The translations under genes and the position numbers were made by a program. From Saprospiraceae bacterium (GTDB lineage: Bacteria > Bacteroidota > Bacteroidia > Chitinophagales > Saprospiraceae): a stretch of DNA of 32,628 bases. Positions 16,399 to 23,677 of the stretch are shown one piece after another. Each line of letters opens with the position of its first letter. Position 1 is the stretch's first letter. The stretch covers positions 1 to 32,628 of the forward strand of contig JAIXOO010000280.1 of the NCBI GenBank assembly GCA_027486765.1, in the 5' to 3' direction. The notes below the pieces were generated by a model. That model searched no databases and had not been told where the DNA came from. It saw only the letters and a list, made by a program, of their open reading frames with translations.

Positions 16399-18819
16399 AT
16401 GGATACTGCACAATCTACACCCTACAACTATTCTGGTGGAACACCCACTCCCAGTGGCAACAAGGAGTTGGACATCAAATACTTCTTTTTCCTCTTCTTG
16501 CGCAATTGGTACTGGCTGGTACTGGGCCTCATGATCGGGTACAGCATTGCTTGGGTCAAATTGCGTTATGCCACCAATATATACCAGGTAGGAGGTAGTA
16601 TTTTGCTGGAAGACAATGCTAAAAGCAGCATCTCCGAAGAAATCATCACCGAAAAACTAGGACTCGAGCAAGAATCCAATGTGGATGACCAAATTCAAGT
16701 GCTCAAATCCACCACATTGATGCGCCGGGTAGTAGATTCTCTCGACCTCAATGTGACCTATTACACAGTGGGTAGGGTGAAAACCAGTGAGATGTACAGT
16801 CCCCATTGCCCGGTAGTACTAATTGGCGCTTTGCCACAGGTATTGGCCTATGGCACTTCCCTGCGGGTGCGTACGCTGAACGATTACGATTTTACTTTGG
16901 TAAAAGGGGAAAACGACACGCTGACCTGCCATTATGATACTCCATTTGTGCTCAATCAAATTGAATATACCCTGAGCCGACGGGCAGGTGCAGTGCCAGG
17001 GACTGAGTTTCTGATCCGCCTCAATTACCCCGAAGGTACGGCCGCAGAATATGCAAATAAGCTGGTGATCCAACCTGTTCCTGGTTCCAACGTGCTCAAT
17101 CTGAGCATGCGCGACCCCGTAGAAGAGAAGTGCATCGATGTGTTTAAAACCCTCGTCAACGAGTTTGACAACAGTCAGATTGAAATCAAAAATGAATCCG
17201 GGCGTAAAACACTGGAATTTATTGACGAGCGCCTGGTTTTCATCACTAAGGAATTGTACGATGTAGAACGAGATGTAGAAGGTTACAAACGCAGCCGAGA
17301 CCTACCCGTCGCCATCGAAAGTAAGGCCAGTGAATACCTCAGCAAAGTATCGACTGCCGATGAACAATTGATGGAGCTCGATCTGCGCCTAACCATGTTG
17401 GACGCCATCGAAAAAAAGCTCAACGACCCTAATGCGCAAAACGAATCCCTACCCTTGAGCTCGGAGATATTGGCCAGCAGCGCTGCAGCAGAACTCATCA
17501 AGAATTACAATGAGATCGTTCAGGAGCGCAAAAAATTGTCGGCAACTGCCGGCCCTACCAATCCAGCTTTAAAATCATTGGATAAAAAAGTAGCGGAGTT
17601 GCGTAAACCGCTATTTGACAATTTCACGGTCATCCGCCGCGAACTCAACGACCGTCGTACTCAGGTCAGCAAACGTTTAAAACCGATTGAAAATAAAATT
17701 GATGCCATTCCCACTTACGAGCGGGAGCTGCTGCAGATTTTGCGTACGCAACAAATCAAGGAACAACTTTTTTTGTTTTTGTTGCAAAAACGGGAAGAAA
17801 CGGCCTTGAGTGTTGCTGCCCAAGTGTCCAATACCCGTATCCTCAACCCGCCGGTTGGGCAAGGATTGGTGTCACCAGATCGCCGCCGAACCTTTACCCT
17901 GTATTTGTTCATGGGCTTTTTGCTGCCGGGAATTGTGGTCTTTTTATTTGATTATTTCAACAACCGGGTTTACGACGAAAACGATATTCGCCGCTATACC
18001 AATGCACCGTTTTTGGGAGGGATCATGCAATCTGCTGGTGGAAAATCTATTGTCGTCAATCGCAGTAGTCGCTCTGCCATCGCGGAGATGTTTCGGATGT
18101 TGCGCACGAATTTGCAATACCTGGCCAAGGGGGAAACGAAACAGGTCGTCCTGGTCAGCTCCAGTGTGAGTGGTGAAGGTAAAAGTTTCATTACCATTAA
18201 CCTGGGCATCAGTATTTCGCTTTCGGGCCAAAAAACCCTTTTGTTGGGTTTGGACATCCGCAAACCCAAATTGAGCCGCTACCTTACTGGGCAACAGGCC
18301 GAACGGGGGGTGACCAATTACCTGGTGGGTCAGGCTTCGCTAGATGAACTCATCAAACCTTTGCCTGATCATCCCTTGGTGGATTACCTGGATTGTGGTC
18401 CCATTCCGCCCAACCCCGCCGAATTGTTGATGAGTGATGCAACCCGTGATTTGTTTATAGAGTTGCGCAAGCGCTACCAATTCATTATCGTGGATACTGC
18501 TCCCGTCGGACTGGTCACCGATGCCCTTTTGCTCAATCAGCACATTGATCAAACCATCATTGTTACCCGCTTTGGGATGAGCCGCACTACGTTTTTACGC
18601 ATGGTGCAGGACATTTACAGCAACAACAAATTGCCCCAGGTGGGCATTGTACTCAATGGTCTCAAGTCCAGAGCAGGCTACGGCTATGGTTATGGGTATG
18701 GTTACAGTGCTTCATACGGTTATGGCTATGGCCAGGGGTATGGCAGTGAGTACTTCGACAAGGAGCCGCGCCGCCGTTGGTCCTGGCGCCGTATTCTTAA
18801 ACGTTTCCGCTCAAAATAA
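16399..18819 (+). CDS. Wzc-like polysaccharide co-polymerase and tyrosine autokinase
   Basis: An 806-residue inner-membrane protein joining a Wzz domain and a BY-kinase domain. TM1 is at about 27-56 and TM2 at about 498-520, enclosing a large periplasmic region with coiled-coil stretches (about 280-460). The cytoplasmic kinase has Walker A SGEGKSFITINLG (near 590), Walker A' LLGLDIRKPK (near 617) and Walker B FIIVDTAPVG (near 697). The tail (about 758-783) is a Gly-Tyr cluster with ten Tyr, the autophosphorylation substrate, then a basic end (PRRRWSWRR). Together with the CpsB phosphatase (12431-13186) it should cycle phosphorylation to control chain length and export through the Wza-like channel. 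Confidence 0.93.
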   Translation: MDTAQSTPYNYSGGTPTPSGNKELDIKYFFFLFLRNWYWLVLGLMIGYSIAWVKLRYATNIYQVGGSILLEDNAKSSISEEIITEKLGLEQESNVDDQIQVLKSTTLMRRVVDSLDLNVTYYTVGRVKTSEMYSPHCPVVLIGALPQVLAYGTSLRVRTLNDYDFTLVKGENDTLTCHYDTPFVLNQIEYTLSRRAGAVPGTEFLIRLNYPEGTAAEYANKLVIQPVPGSNVLNLSMRDPVEEKCIDVFKTLVNEFDNSQIEIKNESGRKTLEFIDERLVFITKELYDVERDVEGYKRSRDLPVAIESKASEYLSKVSTADEQLMELDLRLTMLDAIEKKLNDPNAQNESLPLSSEILASSAAAELIKNYNEIVQERKKLSATAGPTNPALKSLDKKVAELRKPLFDNFTVIRRELNDRRTQVSKRLKPIENKIDAIPTYERELLQILRTQQIKEQLFLFLLQKREETALSVAAQVSNTRILNPPVGQGLVSPDRRRTFTLYLFMGFLLPGIVVFLFDYFNNRVYDENDIRRYTNAPFLGGIMQSAGGKSIVVNRSSRSAIAEMFRMLRTNLQYLAKGETKQVVLVSSSVSGEGKSFITINLGISISLSGQKTLLLGLDIRKPKLSRYLTGQQAERGVTNYLVGQASLDELIKPLPDHPLVDYLDCGPIPPNPAELLMSDATRDLFIELRKRYQFIIVDTAPVGLVTDALLLNQHIDQTIIVTRFGMSRTTFLRMVQDIYSNNKLPQVGIVLNGLKSRAGYGYGYGYGYSASYGYGYGQGYGSEYFDKEPRRRWSWRRILKRFRSK

Positions 18820-18824
18820 TTTTA

Positions 18825-18832
18825 TAGTTTTG
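18825..18832 (+). promoter_or_regulatory. Bacteroidetes-type -7 box before the kinase-RapZ gene
   Basis: TAGTTTTG matches TAnnTTTG and lies 5 nt after the Wzc-like gene stop. The -33 position is weak (TTTC). If used, it gives the downstream gene its own transcript, whose leader holds copy B of the dispersed 39-nt repeat. Confidence 0.4.
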
Positions 18833-18840
18833 CGCCTGAG

Positions 18841-18879
18841 GGCAATAAAAAAATAAGTGTTCATCTTGCCCCACTACTA
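18841..18879 (+). repeat. Dispersed 39-nt repeat, copy B
   Basis: It matches 3141-3179 at 34 of 39 positions with transitions only. In this copy the hairpin AAAATGAG/CTCATTTT of copy A is weakened, but GGGCAA (18840-18845) and TTGCCC (18866-18871) can pair around it, so a different stem is possible. The conserved 3' part TTGCCCCACTACTA is unchanged. It lies in the leader of the gene starting at 18897. Confidence 0.7.
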
Positions 18880-18896
18880 AGAAACAACGTACTGGA

Positions 18897-20348
18897 ATGA
18901 GTCCACAAAAAATTGAAGCAGCGCTAGCCGATTTATTTGAGCAGTGGGCCGGTGAAAGTCCCAAATTGATTTTGCCACTGGCGCCTTCGGGCTCCGAGCG
19001 GATTTATTACCGCTTGCAGGGCTCCGAACGGGCTGCCATTGGCACCTACAGCCCCAATGATCGGGAGAGCAGGGCATTTTTGGAATACAGCCGCCATTTT
19101 CACGGCAAATCCTTACCCGTACCGGAAATCTATGCGGAGGATTTAAGCACCAAGGTCTATTTGCAAGAGGACCTGGGTTCGACTACCTTGTATAGTTTCT
19201 TGTTGCAAAACGACGATTATTTTCCCGATTACCTCGCCCAAATCTACAAGCGGGTGGTAGAGCAATTGGCCCGCTTGCAAATCATTGGCGGGAAAGATTT
19301 GAGCTACGAGCACAGTTATCCCAAATCTGCCTTCGACAAGGAGGCTATGTTTTGGGATTTGAACTATTTTAAATACCATTTTCTGATGCTCACCAAGGTG
19401 CGTTTTGATGAACAAGCCCTGGAAAAAGACTTTCACGCGCTGGCCGATTATTTGCTTACCGCGGATACCCAATATTTCCTGTTTCGCGATTTTCAGTCGC
19501 GCAACATCATGATCAAAAGTGGAGAGCCTTATTTTATCGACTATCAGGGGGGACGCCGCGGTGCCCTTCAATACGATTTGGCCTCTTTGTTGTTCCAGGC
19601 CAAAGCCAATATACCAGCCGATATCCGTCAGGAAATTTTACAGCATTACATCAAAGTGGCCGGTGAATTGACCCCGATTGATCCCGACCGGTTCATTGAG
19701 CATTACAATGGCTACGTGTTGATCCGCAACATTCAGGTTTTGGGAGCCTATGGCTTCCGAGGACTGTTTGAGCGCAAAGAGCATTTCCTCAAAAGTATTC
19801 CTCATGCCTTGCGCAACATCAAGGGGCTTTTGGAAAACTGGCAGTTGCCCATCGAACTTCCCCACCTGCGGGAGGCGATGCAGCGCATTTTGGACTCCAA
19901 AAAATTCGAACCCTTCAATAAGATCAAAAGTAGCACCAGTCTGCTCACAGTAGCGGTCAATAGCTTTTCGTATCATGCGGGCGGTGTTCCAGAAGATACC
20001 AGTGGCAACGGCGGTGGTTTTGTATTTGATTGTCGCTTCGTGCACAACCCAGGGCGCTATGAACCGTACAAAAAATTGACTGGCCGCGATGAATCGGTCA
20101 TCAATTTCCTCAAGCAGCACAGCACCATGGACGAATACCTGCACAACGTATGCCGCATTGTGGATGCCGCGGTGGAAGACTACATTGAGCGCAGCTTCAT
20201 GAACCTCACCGTCAACTTTGGTTGCACCGGAGGCCAGCACCGCTCCGTATACGCCGCCGATGCCCTCGCCAAACACCTGAAGGAAAAGTACGGCGTCCGG
20301 GTGATCTTGCACCATGTGGAGCAAGAGAAAAAGAATTGGGAAAACTAA
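18897..20348 (+). CDS. APH/AmgK-like sugar kinase fused to a RapZ C-terminal domain
   Basis: A 483-residue two-domain protein. Residues about 20-330 are an aminoglycoside-phosphotransferase fold close to AmgK (anomeric N-acetylmuramate/GlcNAc kinase): ERIYYRLQGSERAAIGTYSP, YLQEDLGSTTLYSFL, catalytic loop FRDFQSRN (Asp198, Asn203) and metal site YFIDYQGGRRGALQYDLASL (Asp215). Residues about 345-483 match the C-terminal half of RapZ/YvcJ: VFDCRFVHNPGRYEPYKKLTG, and FGCTGGQHRSVYAADALAKHL near 441. In E. coli RapZ this half binds GlcN6P and the sRNA GlmZ; the RapZ P-loop half is absent here. The fusion suggests an amino-sugar kinase controlled by, or paired with, an amino-sugar-phosphate sensor. 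It may have its own promoter. Confidence 0.85.
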   Translation: MSPQKIEAALADLFEQWAGESPKLILPLAPSGSERIYYRLQGSERAAIGTYSPNDRESRAFLEYSRHFHGKSLPVPEIYAEDLSTKVYLQEDLGSTTLYSFLLQNDDYFPDYLAQIYKRVVEQLARLQIIGGKDLSYEHSYPKSAFDKEAMFWDLNYFKYHFLMLTKVRFDEQALEKDFHALADYLLTADTQYFLFRDFQSRNIMIKSGEPYFIDYQGGRRGALQYDLASLLFQAKANIPADIRQEILQHYIKVAGELTPIDPDRFIEHYNGYVLIRNIQVLGAYGFRGLFERKEHFLKSIPHALRNIKGLLENWQLPIELPHLREAMQRILDSKKFEPFNKIKSSTSLLTVAVNSFSYHAGGVPEDTSGNGGGFVFDCRFVHNPGRYEPYKKLTGRDESVINFLKQHSTMDEYLHNVCRIVDAAVEDYIERSFMNLTVNFGCTGGQHRSVYAADALAKHLKEKYGVRVILHHVEQEKKNWEN

Positions 20349-20350
20349 TG

Positions 20351-20432
20351 AGTGAAAAACGAAAAGTGAAAAGTGAAAAGCAAACTTTGACGTGATGCTC
20401 TACTTTTCACTTTTCACTTTTCACTTTTCACT
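20351..20432. repeat. Tandem-word hairpin, AAAAGTG units (first copy)
   Basis: Arms 20351-20382 and 20401-20432 pair over 32 nt with three differences, all transitions, around an 18-nt loop. The right arm holds four complement copies of AAAAGTG in tandem; the left arm has one variant unit (AAAAACG). It starts 3 nt after the kinase-RapZ stop and ends 6 nt before the flippase ATG. The same word and the same AAAAACG variant recur at 30641-30743, about 10 kb away. Confidence 0.9.
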
Positions 20433-20438
20433 TAAAAT

Positions 20439-21941
20439 ATGTCTCTACTCAAAAAACTCGCCGGAGAAACCGCCATTTACGGCATGAGCAGCATTTTGCC
20501 ACGCTTGCTCAATTTTGTGTTGTTGACTCCTTTTTTGACCCGGGTGTTGAGTAAGGCAGACTATGGTATTTTTAATGACCTGTATTCCTACGTGGCCCTG
20601 TTCAATATTCTACTGACTTTTCGCTTGGAGACGGCTTATTTCCGCTATGCTCAAAAAAAGGAAGATGTAGAGCGGGCTTTTTCTACATCGGCTCTGTTTC
20701 TATTGTTGTCTACGCTGGTTTTTACAGGAATTGCGCTTTTTTTGGCGCAGCCCATTGCCGATCTTCAGCAATATCCGAAACACCCGGAGTTTATCGTGGC
20801 CCTGATTTTGATTTTGGGACTGGATACCCTGACCTCTATTCCTTTTGCACGCCTGCGTTTTGACAATCGCCCCTTGCGCTTCATGGGGATCAAACTGACC
20901 AACGTTGTTGTCAATATTCTGCTGGTGTTTTTTTACCTCTATTTTTGCCCAAAACTGGAGCAAAAAGCTGCCTGGCAGTGGCTGCAATACCTGCATTTTA
21001 AGGACAACATGGTGGGCGATGTCTTTCTGGCCAATGTGGTCGGCAGTGCCGTGAATTTGCTACAAGTGTTGCCGACTTACCTGCGCATGAAATTGGGGAT
21101 CGATTGGGTCTTGCTGCGCCAAATGTTACGCTATTCCTTCCCGCTGATCATTGCCGGGGTAGCGGGGGTGATCAACCAGTTTATTGGTACTCCACTGTTG
21201 AAATTTTTGGGCGAAGGCAATCTGAATCAAAATCTGGGCGAAGGTGGAGTCTACGCAGCGGCCACCAAGATCCCAGTGATGATGAACCTTTTCACGCAGG
21301 CCTTCAACTACGCTGCTGAACCCTTCTTTTTCCGTAATGCGAATGAAAAAGGTTCGGAAAAGGTGTATGGGCAGGTTGCTCAAGCCTTTACACTGGTGAG
21401 TTGTGTGGCTTTTTTGGGCATCATGTTGAATATCGATTGGGTGGGTTTGTTTTTGGGCGAAAACTTCCGCGAGGGTTTGGATACGGTGCCTGTATTGTTG
21501 CTGGCCAATTTGTTTTTGGGCTTGTTTACCACTTTTTCCATCTGGTACAAATTGGTCGATCGAACGGCGGTTGGCGGCTGGGTGGCCTTGGGTGGCTCCC
21601 TGATTACCATTGTGCTCAATGTGGTTTTGATCAAACAAGGATACAGCTACTACGCTCCAGCCTGGACTGCGCTGGTGTGTTATGTTGTTATGACCTTCGT
21701 CAGTTATTGGGCTGGTCAAAAATACCATCCCATCCAGTACCCCTTGGGGCGGATGGCCCTGTACCTGGTACTGGCCTTACTGGCTTATGGCTTGAGTGAA
21801 GGGGCACGTTATTGGGTAAAAGATGCATTTTGGGTGATTTTGAGCATCAATTTTTTGATTCTTTTGGCTTACTTTGCCGCCATTGCCTGGATCGAAAAGC
21901 CGCTGGTTAAACGTTTACTGAAACGGAAGCGACAGGCATAA
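20439..21941 (+). CDS. Oligosaccharide flippase, Wzx/MATE-like
   Basis: A 500-residue integral membrane protein with about 12-14 hydrophobic segments, belonging to the MOP superfamily (polysaccharide biosynthesis type). It begins LKKLAGETAIYGMSSILPRLLNFVL, the typical first helix, then VLSKADYGIFNDLYSYVALF, and contains a helix near the middle with LIIAGVAGVINQFIGTPLL. Such proteins turn lipid-linked repeat units across the inner membrane. It matches the need of a Wzx/Wzy-dependent pathway with the Wza- and Wzc-like genes, although no Wzy polymerase is seen here. An alternative role, lipid II or teichuronic-type export, is less likely given the context. Confidence 0.85.
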   Translation: MSLLKKLAGETAIYGMSSILPRLLNFVLLTPFLTRVLSKADYGIFNDLYSYVALFNILLTFRLETAYFRYAQKKEDVERAFSTSALFLLLSTLVFTGIALFLAQPIADLQQYPKHPEFIVALILILGLDTLTSIPFARLRFDNRPLRFMGIKLTNVVVNILLVFFYLYFCPKLEQKAAWQWLQYLHFKDNMVGDVFLANVVGSAVNLLQVLPTYLRMKLGIDWVLLRQMLRYSFPLIIAGVAGVINQFIGTPLLKFLGEGNLNQNLGEGGVYAAATKIPVMMNLFTQAFNYAAEPFFFRNANEKGSEKVYGQVAQAFTLVSCVAFLGIMLNIDWVGLFLGENFREGLDTVPVLLLANLFLGLFTTFSIWYKLVDRTAVGGWVALGGSLITIVLNVVLIKQGYSYYAPAWTALVCYVVMTFVSYWAGQKYHPIQYPLGRMALYLVLALLAYGLSEGARYWVKDAFWVILSINFLILLAYFAAIAWIEKPLVKRLLKRKRQA

Positions 21942-21959
21942 AACGCTAAGTTTTTTGTT

Positions 21960-22760
21960 ATGAAAAAACACTACACTCTCATTACCGGCGCCAGCATGGG
22001 CATTGGTCGTGCGTTGGCGGAGGAATGCGCCCAAAGGGGCAGAAATGTATTGATGGTAGCATTGGACGGCCCGGAATTGCATGCTGCAGCCAGTGAAATT
22101 GTGCAAAAGCACGGGGTGGAAGCCCACCCGTTTGGCATCGACCTTACTGCAACCGATGCACCGCTAAAAGTATACACCTGGTGCCAGGAAAATGGCTATA
22201 GTGTGGACATGCTCATCAACAATGCCGGGTTTGGAAAGGGTGATGTGCTGGAAAGGGTGCCATTGGCGGTATACCAATCGATGCTGCGGCTCAACAACCA
22301 GGTGATGTTTGAAATGACCTATCATTTTTTGCCGCAGTTGAAACAATTAGACAAGGCTTATATTCTCAATTCCAGCAGTATGGAAGGGCTGATGCCCATG
22401 CCTTTCAAGGCGGCATATACGGCAACGAAACACTTTGTGACGGCTTTTTCCCTTTCGCTACGCGAAGAATTGGCTGAAACTGGAGTCAGTGTAAGTGCCT
22501 TGTGCCCCGGCCCGGTGGTGACCAACGAGGATGGCCTCAAACGCATTCAACGCAGCGGGCGCAAGGCCAAACTGGTGGTGATGTACCCGAATCAGGTGGC
22601 ACCCATTGCGCTCAATGGTTTGTTCAACGGCAAACGCATCATCATTCCGGGAGTAATGAACCAGATCATGATCCTGTTGAACAATGTACTGCCACTGGCG
22701 ATAAGGATGAGGATGTTGCGGAAAATTGGTGCGGGGGTTATACCGAAGGAGGAGGGGTGA
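21960..22760 (+). CDS. Short-chain dehydrogenase/reductase of unknown substrate
   Basis: A 266-residue classical SDR. The cofactor motif TGASMGIGRALAEECAQRG is at about residues 9-27, NNAGFGKGD near 86, the catalytic Ser in LNSSSMEG and YTATKHFV as the YxxxK pair; the C-terminus ends with a hydrophobic/basic stretch (IMILLNNVLPLAIRMRMLRK). The motif set resembles DltE-like or YqjQ-type SDRs acting near the membrane. It lies 18 nt after the flippase gene and is convergent with the minus-strand BlaR-like group. A direct role in the polysaccharide is not shown. Confidence 0.8.
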   Translation: MKKHYTLITGASMGIGRALAEECAQRGRNVLMVALDGPELHAAASEIVQKHGVEAHPFGIDLTATDAPLKVYTWCQENGYSVDMLINNAGFGKGDVLERVPLAVYQSMLRLNNQVMFEMTYHFLPQLKQLDKAYILNSSSMEGLMPMPFKAAYTATKHFVTAFSLSLREELAETGVSVSALCPGPVVTNEDGLKRIQRSGRKAKLVVMYPNQVAPIALNGLFNGKRIIIPGVMNQIMILLNNVLPLAIRMRMLRKIGAGVIPKEEG

Positions 22761-22797
22761 GGTGTACCGGATTTTAATTGCTTTTTGCGAAAGACTA

Positions 22798-22811
22798 ACC
22801 GCTGCCGCGGT
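22798..22811 (+). terminator. Short GC hairpin between convergent genes
   Basis: ACCGC-TGCC-GCGGT followed by ATGTTTTA. The stem is only 5 bp and the T-run is short, so this is a weak candidate terminator for the SDR transcript. Confidence 0.3.
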
Positions 22812-22819
22812 ATGTTTTA

Positions 22820-23623
22820 TCATTCCGTGAAAATTTCCACCCGCAGGCCAAGCCACTCGGTCTTTTGAATTTGGGTGGTACCCTTGAAATAATAGTTTTT
22901 ACTTTTCCAATGGGTTAGGAATTTTTTGATTTTTAGTTCACTCAACGCAGGGATAGTTGATTGAGGGGCTCCATCATTGATGTATACCTGAAGCTCTTTC
23001 CCCTCCTTCAGGCAGTTTTTCATGCGGTCGGTCATGGTTGCTATCCCACTTTCTGAAAGCGGGATTCTCATTTCATCGTGAGCATTTTCAACTTCTTCTG
23101 TCCAGTTGTTGGCGGCCAGTTTGTCCATTCGCCTCTGATGCGCATTGGATTGAAGGTCGAGGATTTTTGCTTTGTAGGCTTCCAAACCCGTAGGGTCAGA
23201 GGGTATTCCTCCCATCAGGACTTGGGTGCTTTCTTCGATTTGCCCTTTTTGAATTTTTTCCAATAGTTTCAAATTAAAGCTTTGTGAGCCACATCCACCT
23301 ATTTCTCCGGTGAGCACCAGGGGCAAGGGGTTGTTGTCGTCAACTGCAAGGCCACAATCGCCAGCACCTTCTGAATGGAGCGTTACGGCTTTGAGCTTGC
23401 CTTGTTGGTCGAGCGAAAACTGTAAGTCCAGGCCAAAGGGGAGCTCTGTTTTTTTCAAAGCCTCCATTTCCGCACTCGTGATGTCTTTACCAATGATCAC
23501 CAACACCAAGGAGATGTTTGTTTTTTCTTTTGGTGTGGTGGCGAATGACAGGATGGGCAAAAGCATGGCCATCAGTGCATAACCCAAGCAATAGGTTATG
23601 GAAGAAGATTTCCGATTCATCAT
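22820..23623 (-). CDS. Exported stand-alone copy of the BlaR1-like sensor domain (copy 3)
   Basis: A 267-residue protein starting MMNRKSSSITYCLGYALMAM, a signal peptide or anchor, followed by a domain homologous to the C-terminal 230 residues of the M56 protein encoded just upstream. Shared landmarks are an LVLVI strand, AEMEAL, a Cys pair (GDCGLA and GGCGSQ), QVLMGGIPSDP, EAYKAKIL, YINDGAPQSTIPALSELKI and the end LGLRVEIFTE. No protease or repressor part is present. It comes last in the operon, 54 nt after the M56 gene, and seems to have arisen by tandem duplication of that gene's 3' half; a relic of the junction remains at 23628-23669. Function unknown; it may bind the same ligand or protein as the M56 sensor. 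Confidence 0.78.
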   Translation of the reverse strand: MMNRKSSSITYCLGYALMAMLLPILSFATTPKEKTNISLVLVIIGKDITSAEMEALKKTELPFGLDLQFSLDQQGKLKAVTLHSEGAGDCGLAVDDNNPLPLVLTGEIGGCGSQSFNLKLLEKIQKGQIEESTQVLMGGIPSDPTGLEAYKAKILDLQSNAHQRRMDKLAANNWTEEVENAHDEMRIPLSESGIATMTDRMKNCLKEGKELQVYINDGAPQSTIPALSELKIKKFLTHWKSKNYYFKGTTQIQKTEWLGLRVEIFTE

Positions 23624-23627
23624 AATT

Positions 23628-23669
23628 CTTTTTTAAGTGTGATAAATTAAAAGCAGTAGAAAGGCGATT
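23628..23669 (-). pseudogene. Relic of the M56 gene at the copy 3 duplication junction
   Basis: Reading the minus strand in a frame different from copy 3 gives NRLSTAFNLSHLKK, which aligns with NSLSTSYSFSLLKE (residues 269-282) of the intact M56 protein. In that protein this segment precedes MMNSKPSP, just as here it precedes MMNRKSSS. The segment starts 9 nt after the M56 stop and is out of frame with copy 3, so it is a fossil of the duplication breakpoint rather than coding sequence. Confidence 0.6.
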
Positions 23670-23677
23670 ACTTACAA

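Noticed and set aside
18675..18760. GGTTAT-like tandem DNA repeat in the kinase gene
   Set aside because: The periodicity comes from alternating Gly and Tyr codons of the functional Tyr-rich tail, with mixed synonymous codons, not from a DNA repeat.
20351..20432. CRISPR-like array of AAAAGTG units
   Set aside because: The words are contiguous 7-mers without spacers and are mirrored into a hairpin; no cas genes are present.
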